Notes: generated by a model from the letters alone, not told the origin. Shown: positions 45,188-55,309, counted from the first letter of the stretch. The stretch is 64,000 nt of DNA from Algoriphagus sp. (GCA_030729785.1 JANQWS010000023.1:147709-211708), one strand, 5' to 3'. Numbers and translations: made by a program.

Positions 45188-46048
45188 TTAATGCACAAGG
45201 CGCCTTAGGTAGGCACCATAACCGCTTTTTCCTAGTTTGGCTGCCGCTTCAAGCAGTTTTTCCTTTCCAATAAACCCACTTCTATAAGCAACCTCTTCGA
45301 TACATCCAATTTTCAATCCTTGCCGTTCTTCAATGACTTCCACAAATTGAGCCGCTTGAAGCAAAGATTGATGCGTACCAGTATCCAGCCATGCGGTACC
45401 CCGGTTGAGGATGGCTACTTGAAGTTGGCCTTTCTTGAGGTATTCATTATTTATATCAGTAATCTCTAATTCCCCACGAACACTAGGCTTGATATTTTTT
45501 GCTATTTCAACCACTTGATTATCGTAAAAATACAAGCCTGGTACAGCATAATTTGATTTAGGTTGAGTAGGCTTTTCTTCGATAGAAATCGCTTTTTGAT
45601 TGACATCAAACTCTACCACTCCATAGCGTTCGGGATCATTGACATGGTAAGCAAATACCACTCCCCCATCCGGATTGGTGTTTTCTTGCAAGGTCTTGTA
45701 CAAGCCAGAACCGTAAAAAATATTATCACCAAGCACCAAGGCTACTTTATCCTTTCCGATAAACTCTTCTCCGATGATAAAGGCTTGAGCCAATCCATCA
45801 GGGCTAGGTTGCACTGCATAGCTAATCTGACAGCCCACATGAGATCCATCTCCCAACAACTTTTGGAACGCAGCCGAATCTTCTGGAGTGGTAATGATGA
45901 GGATTTCCTGAATGCCCGCCATCATCAAGACAGACAGCGGATAGTAAATCATGGGTTTATCATAGACCGGCATGAGCTGCTTGCTCACGGCAATGGTAAG
46001 GGGGTACAAACGTGTTCCTGAGCCTCCTGCTAAAATGATTCCTTTCAT
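45188..46048 (-). CDS. rfbA: Glucose-1-phosphate thymidylyltransferase
   Basis: A 286-aa nucleotidyltransferase that makes dTDP-glucose from glucose-1-phosphate and dTTP, the first step to dTDP-rhamnose. The N-terminal [13 protein letters not shown] is the nucleotide-binding signature; EEKPTQPKS and GDNIFYG are also diagnostic. The ATG at 46048 gives the normal start MKGIILAGG; an upstream frame to 46093 is not used. It is isolated from rfbB/C/D, which must lie elsewhere. Confidence 0.96.
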   Translation of the reverse strand: MKGIILAGGSGTRLYPLTIAVSKQLMPVYDKPMIYYPLSVLMMAGIQEILIITTPEDSAAFQKLLGDGSHVGCQISYAVQPSPDGLAQAFIIGEEFIGKDKVALVLGDNIFYGSGLYKTLQENTNPDGGVVFAYHVNDPERYGVVEFDVNQKAISIEEKPTQPKSNYAVPGLYFYDNQVVEIAKNIKPSVRGELEITDINNEYLKKGQLQVAILNRGTAWLDTGTHQSLLQAAQFVEVIEERQGLKIGCIEEVAYRSGFIGKEKLLEAAAKLGKSGYGAYLRRLVH

Positions 46049-46077
46049 ACTAACTAAAAATGTTAAACTTGAATACG

Positions 46078-46085
46078 CAAAAGTA
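46078..46085 (-). promoter_or_regulatory. Candidate -7 element of rfbA
   Basis: Read on the minus strand the bases are TACTTTTG, matching TAnnTTTG, 29 bases upstream of the rfbA ATG. A TTG lies 24 bases further upstream, slightly more than the usual spacing. Confidence 0.35.
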
Positions 46086-46114
46086 AGGTCCAATCTAGAT
46101 TAAAAAAATCAATC

Positions 46115-47350
46115 ATGCGAATACTGCTCATTTCCTTGGGAACTCAGGGCGATATCGAGCCTTTTTTATCCCAAGCAGCTTTGCTAGAAGCGGAAGGTCA
46201 TGAAATCCATTGTCTTTTTCCAGAGCAATTTAGAACGCTAGTTATTGAATTGGGTTATGGCTTCTCGGGTTTTGATGCGAGATTTCTAGAATTGCTTACC
46301 TCGGATTTTGGAAAGGCCTTTTTAGGAGGAGAAGGGAGTTTTTTAGAAAAAGGGAGAAACTTTTTTAAACTCATTAAAGCATCCTTCAAGCTGCAAGCAA
46401 CCCTAATCAATCAACAGAAGCAGGTATTGTTTGAGGTAGATCCAGATAGAGTATTCTTTCATCCCAAGGCTGTTTATTGCCTGCTTGCTGCCTTCACTGC
46501 TCCAACAAAATTTATCCAATTAAGCCCTTTACCCTGCATTCTTCACGCGCATCAAGATTTTCCTCACCTTGGCTTATCCAAATTCAAGCCCTTCAATTCA
46601 AAATGGAATATTTTAAGTTATCGAATTATTCAACAGATAAAATACCTGGCCATTTGGAAATATCTCAAACCACATAGATCTGATTTTTCAGAATTATCGA
46701 TCAGTAAAAAATCACTTGCAGCATTTGAATGCAATGGAATGACCACCTGGTACCAGATCTCTCCTACATTATTTCCCAAACCAACTTATTGGCCAGAAAA
46801 TGCTTTGGTAACAGGTTATATAACCCGAAACCAAAAACAGGACTATATACCTGATTATGAATTAGTTGACTGGTTAAAAAAATACCCCAAGGCCATCCTA
46901 CTAACCTTTGGATCGATGGTAAATCATCACCCAGAGCAAATTTCTGAGGTTATTTTGAATACCTTAGAGAAACATCAGATTCCAACGATTGTCAACTTGT
47001 CTTGGGGAGGATTGGTGAGGACCAAAACTAGCTCTGACCTTTTCTTTTTCGTCGAAAAAATCCCTTATGACTGGATTCTCCCTCAACTCTATGGAATCAT
47101 CCATCATGGAGGATCTGGCACCACGCACAGTGCTGCAAAAGCAGGCAATGTCCAATTGCTTGTTCCTCATATCATGGATCAGTATTTTTGGAATCGTTTG
47201 GTAGCAAACTTGGGTTTGGGTCCTCTTGGGATTCCCATTTCAAACCTAAAACCAAAGTCCTTTGAAAAAGTGGTCTTAGAATTTTGGAATAGGAAAGAAT
47301 TTAAAAAGAAAGCAGCAGAAATAGCCTTAAAAATTGAACATGAACATTAA
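46115..47350 (+). CDS. UGT/MGT-like glycosyltransferase
   Basis: A 411-aa GT-B fold glycosyltransferase of the GT1/GT28 type. The N-terminal domain begins LLISLGTQGDIEPFLSQA, as in sterol and macrolide glucosyltransferases, and the donor-binding C-terminal domain has HHGGSGTTHSAAKAG followed by PHIMDQYFW, the nucleotide-sugar signature. Acceptor likely a lipid or small hydrophobic molecule. It overlaps the following GH32 gene by 11 bases, so the two are coupled. Confidence 0.87.
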   Translation: MRILLISLGTQGDIEPFLSQAALLEAEGHEIHCLFPEQFRTLVIELGYGFSGFDARFLELLTSDFGKAFLGGEGSFLEKGRNFFKLIKASFKLQATLINQQKQVLFEVDPDRVFFHPKAVYCLLAAFTAPTKFIQLSPLPCILHAHQDFPHLGLSKFKPFNSKWNILSYRIIQQIKYLAIWKYLKPHRSDFSELSISKKSLAAFECNGMTTWYQISPTLFPKPTYWPENALVTGYITRNQKQDYIPDYELVDWLKKYPKAILLTFGSMVNHHPEQISEVILNTLEKHQIPTIVNLSWGGLVRTKTSSDLFFFVEKIPYDWILPQLYGIIHHGGSGTTHSAAKAGNVQLLVPHIMDQYFWNRLVANLGLGPLGIPISNLKPKSFEKVVLEFWNRKEFKKKAAEIALKIEHEH

Positions 47351-48866
47351 ACAATTTTCGATTTGGTTGAATTCCCATCAATCAAACTGCCTCATTTTGA
47401 TTTTTCTGAGCATTGGTTCACTACTTTCTTGTACAACGAAATCAGTTCCTTCATTTCAAGAAAATAATTTGGAACAATTCCGCCCCAGCTACCATTTCTC
47501 TCCTGCCAAAGGGTGGATGAATGACCCAAATGGACTGGTTTACCTAGATGGAGAATACCACTTATTTTTCCAGCATTACCCAGATAGCACGGTTTGGGGC
47601 CCCATGCATTGGGGACATGCGGTGTCCAAAGATTTGATTACTTGGGAAGAGTTACCCATCGCCCTATTTCCAGATAGTCTCGGATATATCTTTTCAGGCA
47701 GTGCCGTCTACGACGAAAAAAACAGTTCTGGCCTAGGCAGTACAACAAATCCTCCTCTTGTAGCACTTTATACCTACCACAACCTCAAAGGAGAAAAAGC
47801 GGGGACAATCGATTTTCAAACGCAAGGCCTCGCCTATTCGGTAGACAAAGGACGGAGCTGGAGGAAGTACGAAGGGAACCCTGTGCTTGACAATCCAGGA
47901 ATTCGTGACTTCCGCGACCCTAAAGTTACCCAAGTCACCACAGCAGACGGCAATACCACTTGGGTGATGACACTTGCTGCGCGCGATCAAGTGCAATTTT
48001 ACCAGTCTGCCAACTTGAAGGATTGGTCCCTACTTGGCGAATTTGGGCAGGGTATTGGTGCACATGGTGGCGTTTGGGAATGTCCAGACTTACTATCGAT
48101 GAAGGCTCCAGATGGAAGTCAAAAATGGGTATTGCTTGTTAGCATTAATCCAGGAGGACCACAAAAAGGGTCGGCAACACAATACTTCATTGGGGACTTC
48201 AAGCAAGGTGTATTTACACCAGACGACACCATGATCCGATGGTTGGATTATGGTCCCGACAACTATGCTGGGGTGACCTGGGCCAATTTACCTAGTACGC
48301 AAAACCGCACGCTTTTTATTGGCTGGATGAGCAACTGGCTATATGCGCAAGTAGTTCCTACACCTACCTGGAGGTCAGCGCTCACGCTTCCGCGGGAACT
48401 CCTTCTTTTCGATGTGGACGGCACACTTTTGCTAAAATCGGCACCTGCCAAGGAGCTAGAAAAGCTGAGAGTCAAGAGCTACGACCTGTCAGGAAAGGAA
48501 TCCTTGTTGCCTAGTACTGCAGTAGAGATTTTGGCTGAAGTCACTAGAGACGATAACTTTTCTATGATGCTGTCCAACGAACTGGGAGAAGAAGTTATCA
48601 TTAGCAAAGAAATGGGGCTGGTTACTGTTGATCGAAGAAAAGCAGGAAAGGCATCCTTTCATCCGGATTTTGCGGCAGCACATGCGGCTCCAATGTCTTG
48701 GGAGGCAAAGACACTACGAATATTTTTGGATGGTTCATCCTTGGAGCTTTTTGTTAATGAGGGTGAACTCGTAATCACCTCGCTCCTATTTCCAAGCTCA
48801 CCGTGGAAGAAGTTAACGGTACAGCAAGGTTTGGGCGGAATTGAAATTTTTGATTTAACTAAGTAA
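47340..48866 (+). CDS. GH32 fructan hydrolase lipoprotein
   Basis: A 508-aa glycoside hydrolase of family 32 (levanase, inulinase or invertase). The lipobox LLSC (28-31) indicates a lipid-anchored protein. The catalytic set is complete: nucleophile Asp62 in WMNDPNG, RDP at 192-194, and acid/base Glu247 in WECPDL. The C-terminal beta-sandwich (about 365-508) is present. The ATG at 47340 is used; TTG at 47334 is less likely. No SusC/SusD genes or fructose transporter are adjacent, so this is an orphan hydrolase. Confidence 0.93.
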   Translation: MNIKQFSIWLNSHQSNCLILIFLSIGSLLSCTTKSVPSFQENNLEQFRPSYHFSPAKGWMNDPNGLVYLDGEYHLFFQHYPDSTVWGPMHWGHAVSKDLITWEELPIALFPDSLGYIFSGSAVYDEKNSSGLGSTTNPPLVALYTYHNLKGEKAGTIDFQTQGLAYSVDKGRSWRKYEGNPVLDNPGIRDFRDPKVTQVTTADGNTTWVMTLAARDQVQFYQSANLKDWSLLGEFGQGIGAHGGVWECPDLLSMKAPDGSQKWVLLVSINPGGPQKGSATQYFIGDFKQGVFTPDDTMIRWLDYGPDNYAGVTWANLPSTQNRTLFIGWMSNWLYAQVVPTPTWRSALTLPRELLLFDVDGTLLLKSAPAKELEKLRVKSYDLSGKESLLPSTAVEILAEVTRDDNFSMMLSNELGEEVIISKEMGLVTVDRRKAGKASFHPDFAAAHAAPMSWEAKTLRIFLDGSSLELFVNEGELVITSLLFPSSPWKKLTVQQGLGGIEIFDLTK

Positions 48867-48917
48867 AATTCCCCAAAGCATAGCGTCGATCGCATCTGTC
48901 AAGAATTTTAAAAGTGT

Positions 48918-48959
48918 TTGATTTTTACTTCTTAGTTAGTTTAAGGAGTAAAAAATCAA
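48918..48959. repeat. Imperfect inverted repeat downstream of GH32 gene
   Basis: TTGATTTTTACTTCTTA (48918-48934) pairs with TAAGGAGTAAAAAATCAA (48942-48959), one mismatch and one bulge, with a 7-nt loop. There is no T-tract after it, so a classic terminator is doubtful. It sits in the roughly 220-bp space between GH32 and the TetR gene. Confidence 0.55.
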
Positions 48960-49063
48960 GGGATACACTATAGAAAAGTGATTTTTTAGATTCATCCAAC
49001 ACGATTTTTTGGCTGGTACAAAAAAATAACACTATTGGGCCTACTAATTAAACAGTGTTCAAT

Positions 49064-49082
49064 TATATTTGACTATTCAAAT
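49064..49082 (+). promoter_or_regulatory. Promoter -7 element overlapping TetR operator-like palindrome
   Basis: TATATTTG (49064-49071) matches the TAnnTTTG promoter consensus, 17 bases before the ATG at 49089. ATTTGA-CTAT-TCAAAT (49067-49082) is a perfect 6-bp inverted repeat overlapping it, a good position for repression by the TetR protein encoded immediately downstream. Confidence 0.5.
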
Positions 49083-49088
49083 TACGCC

Positions 49089-49712
49089 ATGGGTATTGCT
49101 GAACGAAAAGAACGAGATAAGGAAGAATTACGCGAGCGCATACTGATTGCTGCTAAGGCCCTATTCCTTGAAAAAGGAGTGGAAAAAACCTCTATCCGGA
49201 ATATTGCCGACTTGATTGAATACAGTCCTGGAAGCATTTACCACTACTTCAAAGACAAAAACGAAATCTTTCATGCACTACACCAAGGAGGTTTTCAGCA
49301 ATTGATGAGCCGCATGGAGGTACTGGCACCTGTGCAAAACCCCATGGAACGACTAAAAAAAATGGGGGCCATCTACGTGGAGTTTGCCTTGCAAAATCCC
49401 GACATGTACGACTTGATGTTTATCAAAGAAGCTCCTATGGCTCACGTGTCGAGTTCCAACGATGAGGAATGGAAAGAAGGCTTCGGCACCTTCAACTTCC
49501 TACGTGCAACAATCAAAGAATGTATACAGGTAGGCCATTTCCAAAATCATGATGAAGAAGCCCTCTCCTTTCTGGTTTGGTCCACCGTACATGGCATGGT
49601 CTCCCTCCATATCCGCCGACGCTGTGAAGTGGTGTTGGCCCAACGCCAAAGCACCATTGTAAAAGACGGGTTAAACGAATTTTTCAGCATTCTAGATAGA
49701 CTTTCGCAATGA
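49089..49712 (+). CDS. TetR/AcrR regulator of RND efflux operon
   Basis: A 207-aa TetR-fold repressor. The DNA-binding domain spans about 8-58 (RILIAAKALFLEKGVEKTSI, YSPGSIYHYFKDKNEIF) and the ligand domain follows with a WHG/TetR_C-like pattern (FLVWSTVHGMVSLHIRRR). The ATG at 49089 is chosen over a frame opening at 49035. Its stop overlaps the TolC gene start by four bases, so regulator and pump are one transcript, and the palindrome at 49067-49082 suggests autoregulation. Confidence 0.92.
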   Translation: MGIAERKERDKEELRERILIAAKALFLEKGVEKTSIRNIADLIEYSPGSIYHYFKDKNEIFHALHQGGFQQLMSRMEVLAPVQNPMERLKKMGAIYVEFALQNPDMYDLMFIKEAPMAHVSSSNDEEWKEGFGTFNFLRATIKECIQVGHFQNHDEEALSFLVWSTVHGMVSLHIRRRCEVVLAQRQSTIVKDGLNEFFSILDRLSQ

Positions 49713-51097
49713 AAAGTATGTTTCCGATTAAACATTCAAATAGGCCCATTCGAATCCTAATTCAAGGATTCTTCCTACTGATTGGCCTTCAAACAACTCC
49801 TATTCAGGCACAGCAGGTTTTGGATACCTATATCAAGGAGGGATTAGCAAACAACCTTGTACTCCAGGAGAAAAATGCAAGCCTGGAACAAAGCCTAGTG
49901 GCACTGAGAGACGCAAAAAGCTATTTCCTCCCATCAGTAGATTTTGGAGCAAGTTATACCTTGGCCGAAGGTGGCCGAACAATCGCCTTTCCTGTTGGCG
50001 ACCTACTCAACCCCGTCTATTCGACGTTGAACAAGCTCACGGCTTCCAACAGTTTCCCTCAAATCGCCAACGTATCGGAGCAATTACTTCCTGACAACTT
50101 TTACGATACTCGCTTTCGAACTACCGTCCCAGTTCTCAATACAGACTTGATTTACCAAAATCAAATTCGGAAAGAACAAGTCAATTGGACCAATAACCAA
50201 GTTGAAATCTACCGCGCTTCGCTCATTCAAGACATCCGAGTAGCCTACTTCAACTTTTGTGCTGCCCATACTTCAATCGAAATCCTTACCAAAAGCCTAC
50301 AACTGGTAGAACAAAACTTGAAAGACACTCGGTCTTTGGTGGAAAATGGAAAAAGACTTCCAGCGGCGGTGTTGCGGGCCGAAAGTGAACTCGAACAGGT
50401 AAAGTCACTACTTACCGAAGCTAAACTCAAAACAAACAATGCCGCGTACTACCTGAATTTCCTCGTCAATAGACCACTAGATCAGGAAGTCGCTTTTGAA
50501 CAAATTCCACTCAATATCAGCCGGGTGGATCAACTGCTTCTTGAAGACCTAAATGCACAAAATCCAGAACTCAGAGCCATGCAAAGCATGGAAAGAATTC
50601 AAGAAACGGTACTTAAATCAGGAAAGAACTATTGGATCCCCAAGCTTTCAACCTACGCAGATCTGGGATCACAGGGATTTGACTGGAATTTCGATACGCA
50701 ATCCAGGTACTTACTATGGGGATTAAACTTCAGCGTACCGGTTTTTCAAGGAGGAAGAAACCAAAACCAAATCCAACGGAATATGCTGGGCTTACAAGCT
50801 GTACAACGACAAAAAGAATTGGTGAACCAGAAATTGAACCTAAACCTTCAACTTCAACGGAATGAGGTAAAAACCTTACTCGCTGCACTTCAATCTGCTG
50901 AGAAGAAACTCGTATCAGCTACAGCTTACCTGAACCTAGTTGATAAAGCCTTTAAGGATGGAAGCCAATCTTTACTCGAATACATAGACGCAAGAAATCA
51001 ATATACCCAAGCTGCGCTTCTTAAAAACATCAGTTCCTACAAACTACAGATGTCACTTGCACAGCTCGAACGTCAACTCACTACCGAAACCAACTAA
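49709..51097 (+). CDS. TolC-family outer-membrane efflux protein
   Basis: A 462-aa outer-membrane factor. A signal peptide ends near residue 34 (TTPIQAQQ). Two long helical repeats with coiled-coil heptads (about 50-260 and 260-455) form the OEP/TolC trimer channel; FSVPVFQGGRNQNQI is the conserved turn in the second repeat. Coupled by ATGA to the TetR gene and three bases before the adaptor. Confidence 0.92.
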   Translation: MKSMFPIKHSNRPIRILIQGFFLLIGLQTTPIQAQQVLDTYIKEGLANNLVLQEKNASLEQSLVALRDAKSYFLPSVDFGASYTLAEGGRTIAFPVGDLLNPVYSTLNKLTASNSFPQIANVSEQLLPDNFYDTRFRTTVPVLNTDLIYQNQIRKEQVNWTNNQVEIYRASLIQDIRVAYFNFCAAHTSIEILTKSLQLVEQNLKDTRSLVENGKRLPAAVLRAESELEQVKSLLTEAKLKTNNAAYYLNFLVNRPLDQEVAFEQIPLNISRVDQLLLEDLNAQNPELRAMQSMERIQETVLKSGKNYWIPKLSTYADLGSQGFDWNFDTQSRYLLWGLNFSVPVFQGGRNQNQIQRNMLGLQAVQRQKELVNQKLNLNLQLQRNEVKTLLAALQSAEKKLVSATAYLNLVDKAFKDGSQSLLEYIDARNQYTQAALLKNISSYKLQMSLAQLERQLTTETN

Positions 51098-51100
51098 GCC

Positions 51101-52147
51101 ATGAAAAAGTACTATTCACTTATAACTGTACTATCAGTTCTTTTTCTGCTGGGATGCAGCAGCAATACACCTGCAGACACAAATACGCCTCAAACAGGTC
51201 AGGCCATTCCTGTGAGCCTTTTTCCGCTAAATGCTACTGCCATGACGTCGGACATTACTGCAAGTGGCACCTTTAGTACCAAAGACGAAACACTCCTATC
51301 CTTTAAACTGGGTGGAATTGTCGCCAAAGTACACGTGGAGGAAGGTGATGCTGTAAAATCTGGGCAAATCGTAGCCAGCCTAGATTTGACTGAGATTCAA
51401 GCTGGCGTTCGTCAATCCAAACTCGCCTACGAAAAAGCCTTAAGAGATCACCAGCGTGCGACTCGCCTCTATACAGACAGTGTGGCCACGCTGGAGCAGT
51501 TTGAAAACTCAAAAACAGCACTAGACATTGCTGAGCAACAATTAAATACGGCTAATTTCAACTTAGCCCAATCTCAAATCCGAGCAACAAAAAATGGATT
51601 TGTACTCAAAAAATTTGTTAACCCAGGACAGCTGGTGGCTTCAGGTACCCCAATCCTACAAATCAATGGCGCAGCTTCTGGTGCTTGGATCCTGAAAGTT
51701 ACACTAAGCGATCAGCAATGGGCTGCCACACAAATCGGTGACTCGGCCGAAATCAATCCTGCTGCATCATCAAATTGGATTCCTGCCAAAGTAACCCAAA
51801 AAAGTCAATCAGCAGATCCCATTACCGGTACCTATTGGGTAGAACTCAGCCCAGCATCGGTTGCAGGGGTATCCCTCGCCTCAGGCATGTTTGGAAAAGC
51901 GCGCATTAAGCCTTCCCAAACAGTGCAGGGATGGGAAATACCATTTGAATCGGTATTGGATGCCAATGGAACCAGCGGATTTGTTTTTGTCGTAGACGGA
52001 CAAAAAGCGAAGAAAGTTTCTGTTCAACTAGGCAAAATCACGCCTACTGCAATTCAGGTGGTGGCAGGTCTAGAAAATTACAGCAGCTTGATTGTATCTG
52101 GAAGTGCCTACTTAACGGATGGTTCCACTATTCAAGTGAAGAACTGA
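51101..52147 (+). CDS. RND efflux periplasmic adaptor (MFP) lipoprotein
   Basis: A 348-aa membrane-fusion protein. The lipobox LLGCSS anchors it to the membrane. The biotinyl-lipoyl-like domain (about 65-100, KVHVEEGDAVKSGQIVASLD) and its second half (about 160-190) flank a helical hairpin; beta-barrel and membrane-proximal domains follow. It bridges the RND permease and TolC. Its stop overlaps the permease start (TGATG). Confidence 0.93.
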   Translation: MKKYYSLITVLSVLFLLGCSSNTPADTNTPQTGQAIPVSLFPLNATAMTSDITASGTFSTKDETLLSFKLGGIVAKVHVEEGDAVKSGQIVASLDLTEIQAGVRQSKLAYEKALRDHQRATRLYTDSVATLEQFENSKTALDIAEQQLNTANFNLAQSQIRATKNGFVLKKFVNPGQLVASGTPILQINGAASGAWILKVTLSDQQWAATQIGDSAEINPAASSNWIPAKVTQKSQSADPITGTYWVELSPASVAGVSLASGMFGKARIKPSQTVQGWEIPFESVLDANGTSGFVFVVDGQKAKKVSVQLGKITPTAIQVVAGLENYSSLIVSGSAYLTDGSTIQVKN

Positions 52148-55100
52148 TGAAAATCTCTGAATTCGCAGTAAAAAACTACCAGTTTACCCTCGTCATCTTT
52201 CTCATGACGGTGGTTCTTGGACTGACTACTTTTTTGAATATGCCCCGGAGTGAAGATCCGGTAATTGATGCGCCACAATTCCCCATAATAGTCATCTATC
52301 CTGGTGCAAGTCCTGAGGATTTGGAAGAATTGGTGGTGGATCCCCTGGAAAAAACAATCTATGCACTCGAAAACATCAAGCGCATTGAAACCGAGATCAA
52401 AGATGGGGCTGCTATTCTTAAGGTGGAATACCAATACAACGAGGATGTAGATGAAAAGTACCAAGAACTCGTACGGGAAGTCAATACCCTTCGACCCCAG
52501 CTGCCAGAAGAAATTTTTTCAATAGAAGTAAAGAAGGTTCGCCCTTCAGATGTCAACATCCTTCAAATCGCTTTAGTCAGCGAAAATGCTTCTCGTGAAA
52601 CGCTAAAAACTGAGGCTGATCGCCTACAAAAAGATCTCGAGAGCATCTCAGAATTAAAGAATGTACGAATTCATGGCCTACCCGCCCAAGTTGTGAAAAT
52701 TGAATTACAACTGGATAAAATTGCCAGCCTAAATATTCCTCTAGTAGCCCTCATAGGCAGCATTAAAAGTGAACTGAGCAATATTCCCGGAGGACAAGTC
52801 GATGCGGGCAACAAAACCTTCAATGTAAAGACAAGTGGGAACTACGGTTCAGCCGAAGAAATTGCCGAGACAGTGGTATACTCTCTGCAAGGAAGAAATA
52901 TCCATTTAAAAGATGTAGCTATGATTCGTGATGACTTTGAGGCTTCCAAGTACATCACAAGACTCAATGGCTATCGAGCCATATTTGTCACTGCTGCCTT
53001 AAAAGAAGGCACCAACATCTCTAAAGTACAAGAAAAATACAGTCCCCTACTCGCCGCAAGCACTGAAAAGATGCCTGAAAACATCGATTTGATTGTTGCA
53101 TTTGATCAGGCAGATTATGTCAATAGACGTCTGGGTGGATTGGGCATGGACTTTTTGATTGCGATTGCCTTGGTGTTTGTAACGTTACTACCCCTGGGAA
53201 ATCGCGCGGCTATCATTGTCATGATTTCCATCCCTTTGTCATTGGCCATTGGGCTAATTCTGATGAATGCGCTGGGCTATGGACTAAATCAACTCAGCAT
53301 TGTCGGATTGGTAGTAGCCCTAGGTTTATTGGTAGACGATAGTATCGTAGTGGTAGAAAACATCGAACGATGGATCCGGGATGGGTACAGCAAGAAAGAA
53401 GCTGCGCTAAAAGCCACCCAACAGATTTCAATTTCTGTGGTTGGATGTACGGTCACCTTAATTATTGCATTCCTTCCCTTGGTGTTCTTGCCAGAAAGCT
53501 CTGGTGATTTTGTCCGAAGCCTACCCATGTCAGTGATCACGAGCGTGCTCGCATCCTTGGTGGTTTCTCTCACCATCATTCCCTTTCTTTCTACCTGGCT
53601 GTTAAAGAACAAGGCCGAAGGTCATTCCAACAAGATATACGACCTTTTCCAAAGGGGAATTCATGCGAGTTATGCCCCTCTATTAGAAAAAGCATTGAAG
53701 AAGCCTGTTGCTACGCTTGTACTTGCTGGCACGATATTCTTCATCTCACTAGGTCTATTCCCTATAATCGGCTTTAGCCTCTTTCCTTCCTCGGAAAAAC
53801 CACAGTTTCTGGTCAACATAACCACTCCACTTCAATCCAACTTGCCCAATACAGATACTGTGGTGAAGCAAGTAGAACAAGAGGTGGCCAAAATCCCGGA
53901 ATTACAAAACTTCGCTACCAACGTGGGCAAAGGCAATCCGCGCATCTACTACAATGAAATTCCTGAAAACGAGCGTAGCGATTACGGTCAACTCTTTGTG
54001 CAACTGGAGCCTGAGACTTCTGCTCCGCGAAAATTAGAGATTATCCAATCACTAAAAACCAATTTCGCGAATATTATCGGTGCAAAAGTGGAGGTCAAAA
54101 ATTTTGAACAGGGGCCACCAGTTACTGCTCCCATTGAAATCAGGCTAGCCGGTGAAAATTTGGACACGCTACGTAACCTAGCAAAAAAGGTAGAAGACCT
54201 GCTCAACCAAACAAAGGGGACGATTTATGTCAACAATCCGGTAGCCAACTTAAAAACTGACATTCGCGTGTCTATTCAAAAAGAAAAAGCACGGCAGTTG
54301 GGCATTGCTACTTCAGAGATAGATCAAACCGTTCGATTGGCGCTTGCAGGCTTAAACTTAGGTTCATTTACAGATCCGAAGGGTAATGAGCGCTCCATTT
54401 TGCTCACAACGCCAAAAGAGGATCGTGCCACATTAGAAACCTTCGAACCCATCTATATTTATAATAACCAAGGAAAGGGCATTCCCCTTTCCCAAATCGC
54501 TGACCTGACGTTTGAAAGTAGCACACTAACCATAGACCACTACAATAAAAATAGGTCGGTATCTGTATCTTCTTTTGTAGATGCCAATTACCTAACAGAT
54601 CGAGTGCTAAGCGAAGTTATCGCCAAATTAGATCAAATAGCCTTGCCCGAGGGCTATCGCTTGAGTTTAGGTGGGGAGTACGAAACCAAACAAGAATCTT
54701 TTGCAGGTTTCAACACCATTATTATCATCACTGTGTTTCTTTTCATTGCAGTATTGATTTTGCTTTTCCGCACCTTCAAAAGTACGATCATTGTCCTCTC
54801 AGTAATTCCTTTGGGTATGGTTGGTGCCCTGATTGCACTTTGGATTACGGGTAATTCTCTTTCCTTTGTCGCCATTGTTGGACTTATAGCTCTAGCAGGG
54901 ATCGAGGTAAAAACCTCTATACTCTTGGTGGATTTTACCAATCAATTACGAAAGGAAGGCGTGGACTTAGATACCGCCATCCAACAATCTGGTGAAATCC
55001 GCTTTTTACCCATCGTGTTGACTACCATTACTGCCATAGGTGGACTGATTCCAATCGCATTGAGTACAAATCCATTGATTTCTCCCCTAGCTATCGTACT

Positions 55101-55182
55101 GATTGGAGGATTAATTAGTTCTACCCTTCTTTCTAGGATAGTCACCCCTGTACTTTACAAGCTTCTTCCACCAAGAGTTTGA
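52147..55182 (+). CDS. RND-superfamily efflux permease
   Basis: A 1011-aa inner-membrane proton antiporter with 12 membrane helices and two large periplasmic loops, of the AcrB/HAE group. The proton-relay Asp pair lies in helix 4 (LLVDDSIVVVEN); the A motif GDRxAxxV-like and helix 10-12 regions are intact (GLIALAGIEVKTSILLVDF). Substrate may be a drug, detergent or metabolite. Length is close to AcrB. Final gene of the TetR-TolC-MFP-RND operon; no terminator is obvious after it. Confidence 0.95.
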   Translation: MKISEFAVKNYQFTLVIFLMTVVLGLTTFLNMPRSEDPVIDAPQFPIIVIYPGASPEDLEELVVDPLEKTIYALENIKRIETEIKDGAAILKVEYQYNEDVDEKYQELVREVNTLRPQLPEEIFSIEVKKVRPSDVNILQIALVSENASRETLKTEADRLQKDLESISELKNVRIHGLPAQVVKIELQLDKIASLNIPLVALIGSIKSELSNIPGGQVDAGNKTFNVKTSGNYGSAEEIAETVVYSLQGRNIHLKDVAMIRDDFEASKYITRLNGYRAIFVTAALKEGTNISKVQEKYSPLLAASTEKMPENIDLIVAFDQADYVNRRLGGLGMDFLIAIALVFVTLLPLGNRAAIIVMISIPLSLAIGLILMNALGYGLNQLSIVGLVVALGLLVDDSIVVVENIERWIRDGYSKKEAALKATQQISISVVGCTVTLIIAFLPLVFLPESSGDFVRSLPMSVITSVLASLVVSLTIIPFLSTWLLKNKAEGHSNKIYDLFQRGIHASYAPLLEKALKKPVATLVLAGTIFFISLGLFPIIGFSLFPSSEKPQFLVNITTPLQSNLPNTDTVVKQVEQEVAKIPELQNFATNVGKGNPRIYYNEIPENERSDYGQLFVQLEPETSAPRKLEIIQSLKTNFANIIGAKVEVKNFEQGPPVTAPIEIRLAGENLDTLRNLAKKVEDLLNQTKGTIYVNNPVANLKTDIRVSIQKEKARQLGIATSEIDQTVRLALAGLNLGSFTDPKGNERSILLTTPKEDRATLETFEPIYIYNNQGKGIPLSQIADLTFESSTLTIDHYNKNRSVSVSSFVDANYLTDRVLSEVIAKLDQIALPEGYRLSLGGEYETKQESFAGFNTIIIITVFLFIAVLILLFRTFKSTIIVLSVIPLGMVGALIALWITGNSLSFVAIVGLIALAGIEVKTSILLVDFTNQLRKEGVDLDTAIQQSGEIRFLPIVLTTITAIGGLIPIALSTNPLISPLAIVLIGGLISSTLLSRIVTPVLYKLLPPRV

Positions 55183-55309
55183 CAAGAAATCCATTCAAGA
55201 TTTCTTTTTTTTTATGTTCGGATAGCACATTGAAATTTAAAAAGTCAACTAAAAAATTTGAAAACCTTTTTCTATCTTTCTTACCAAAATGATCTAAAAC
55301 AAAAAAACC

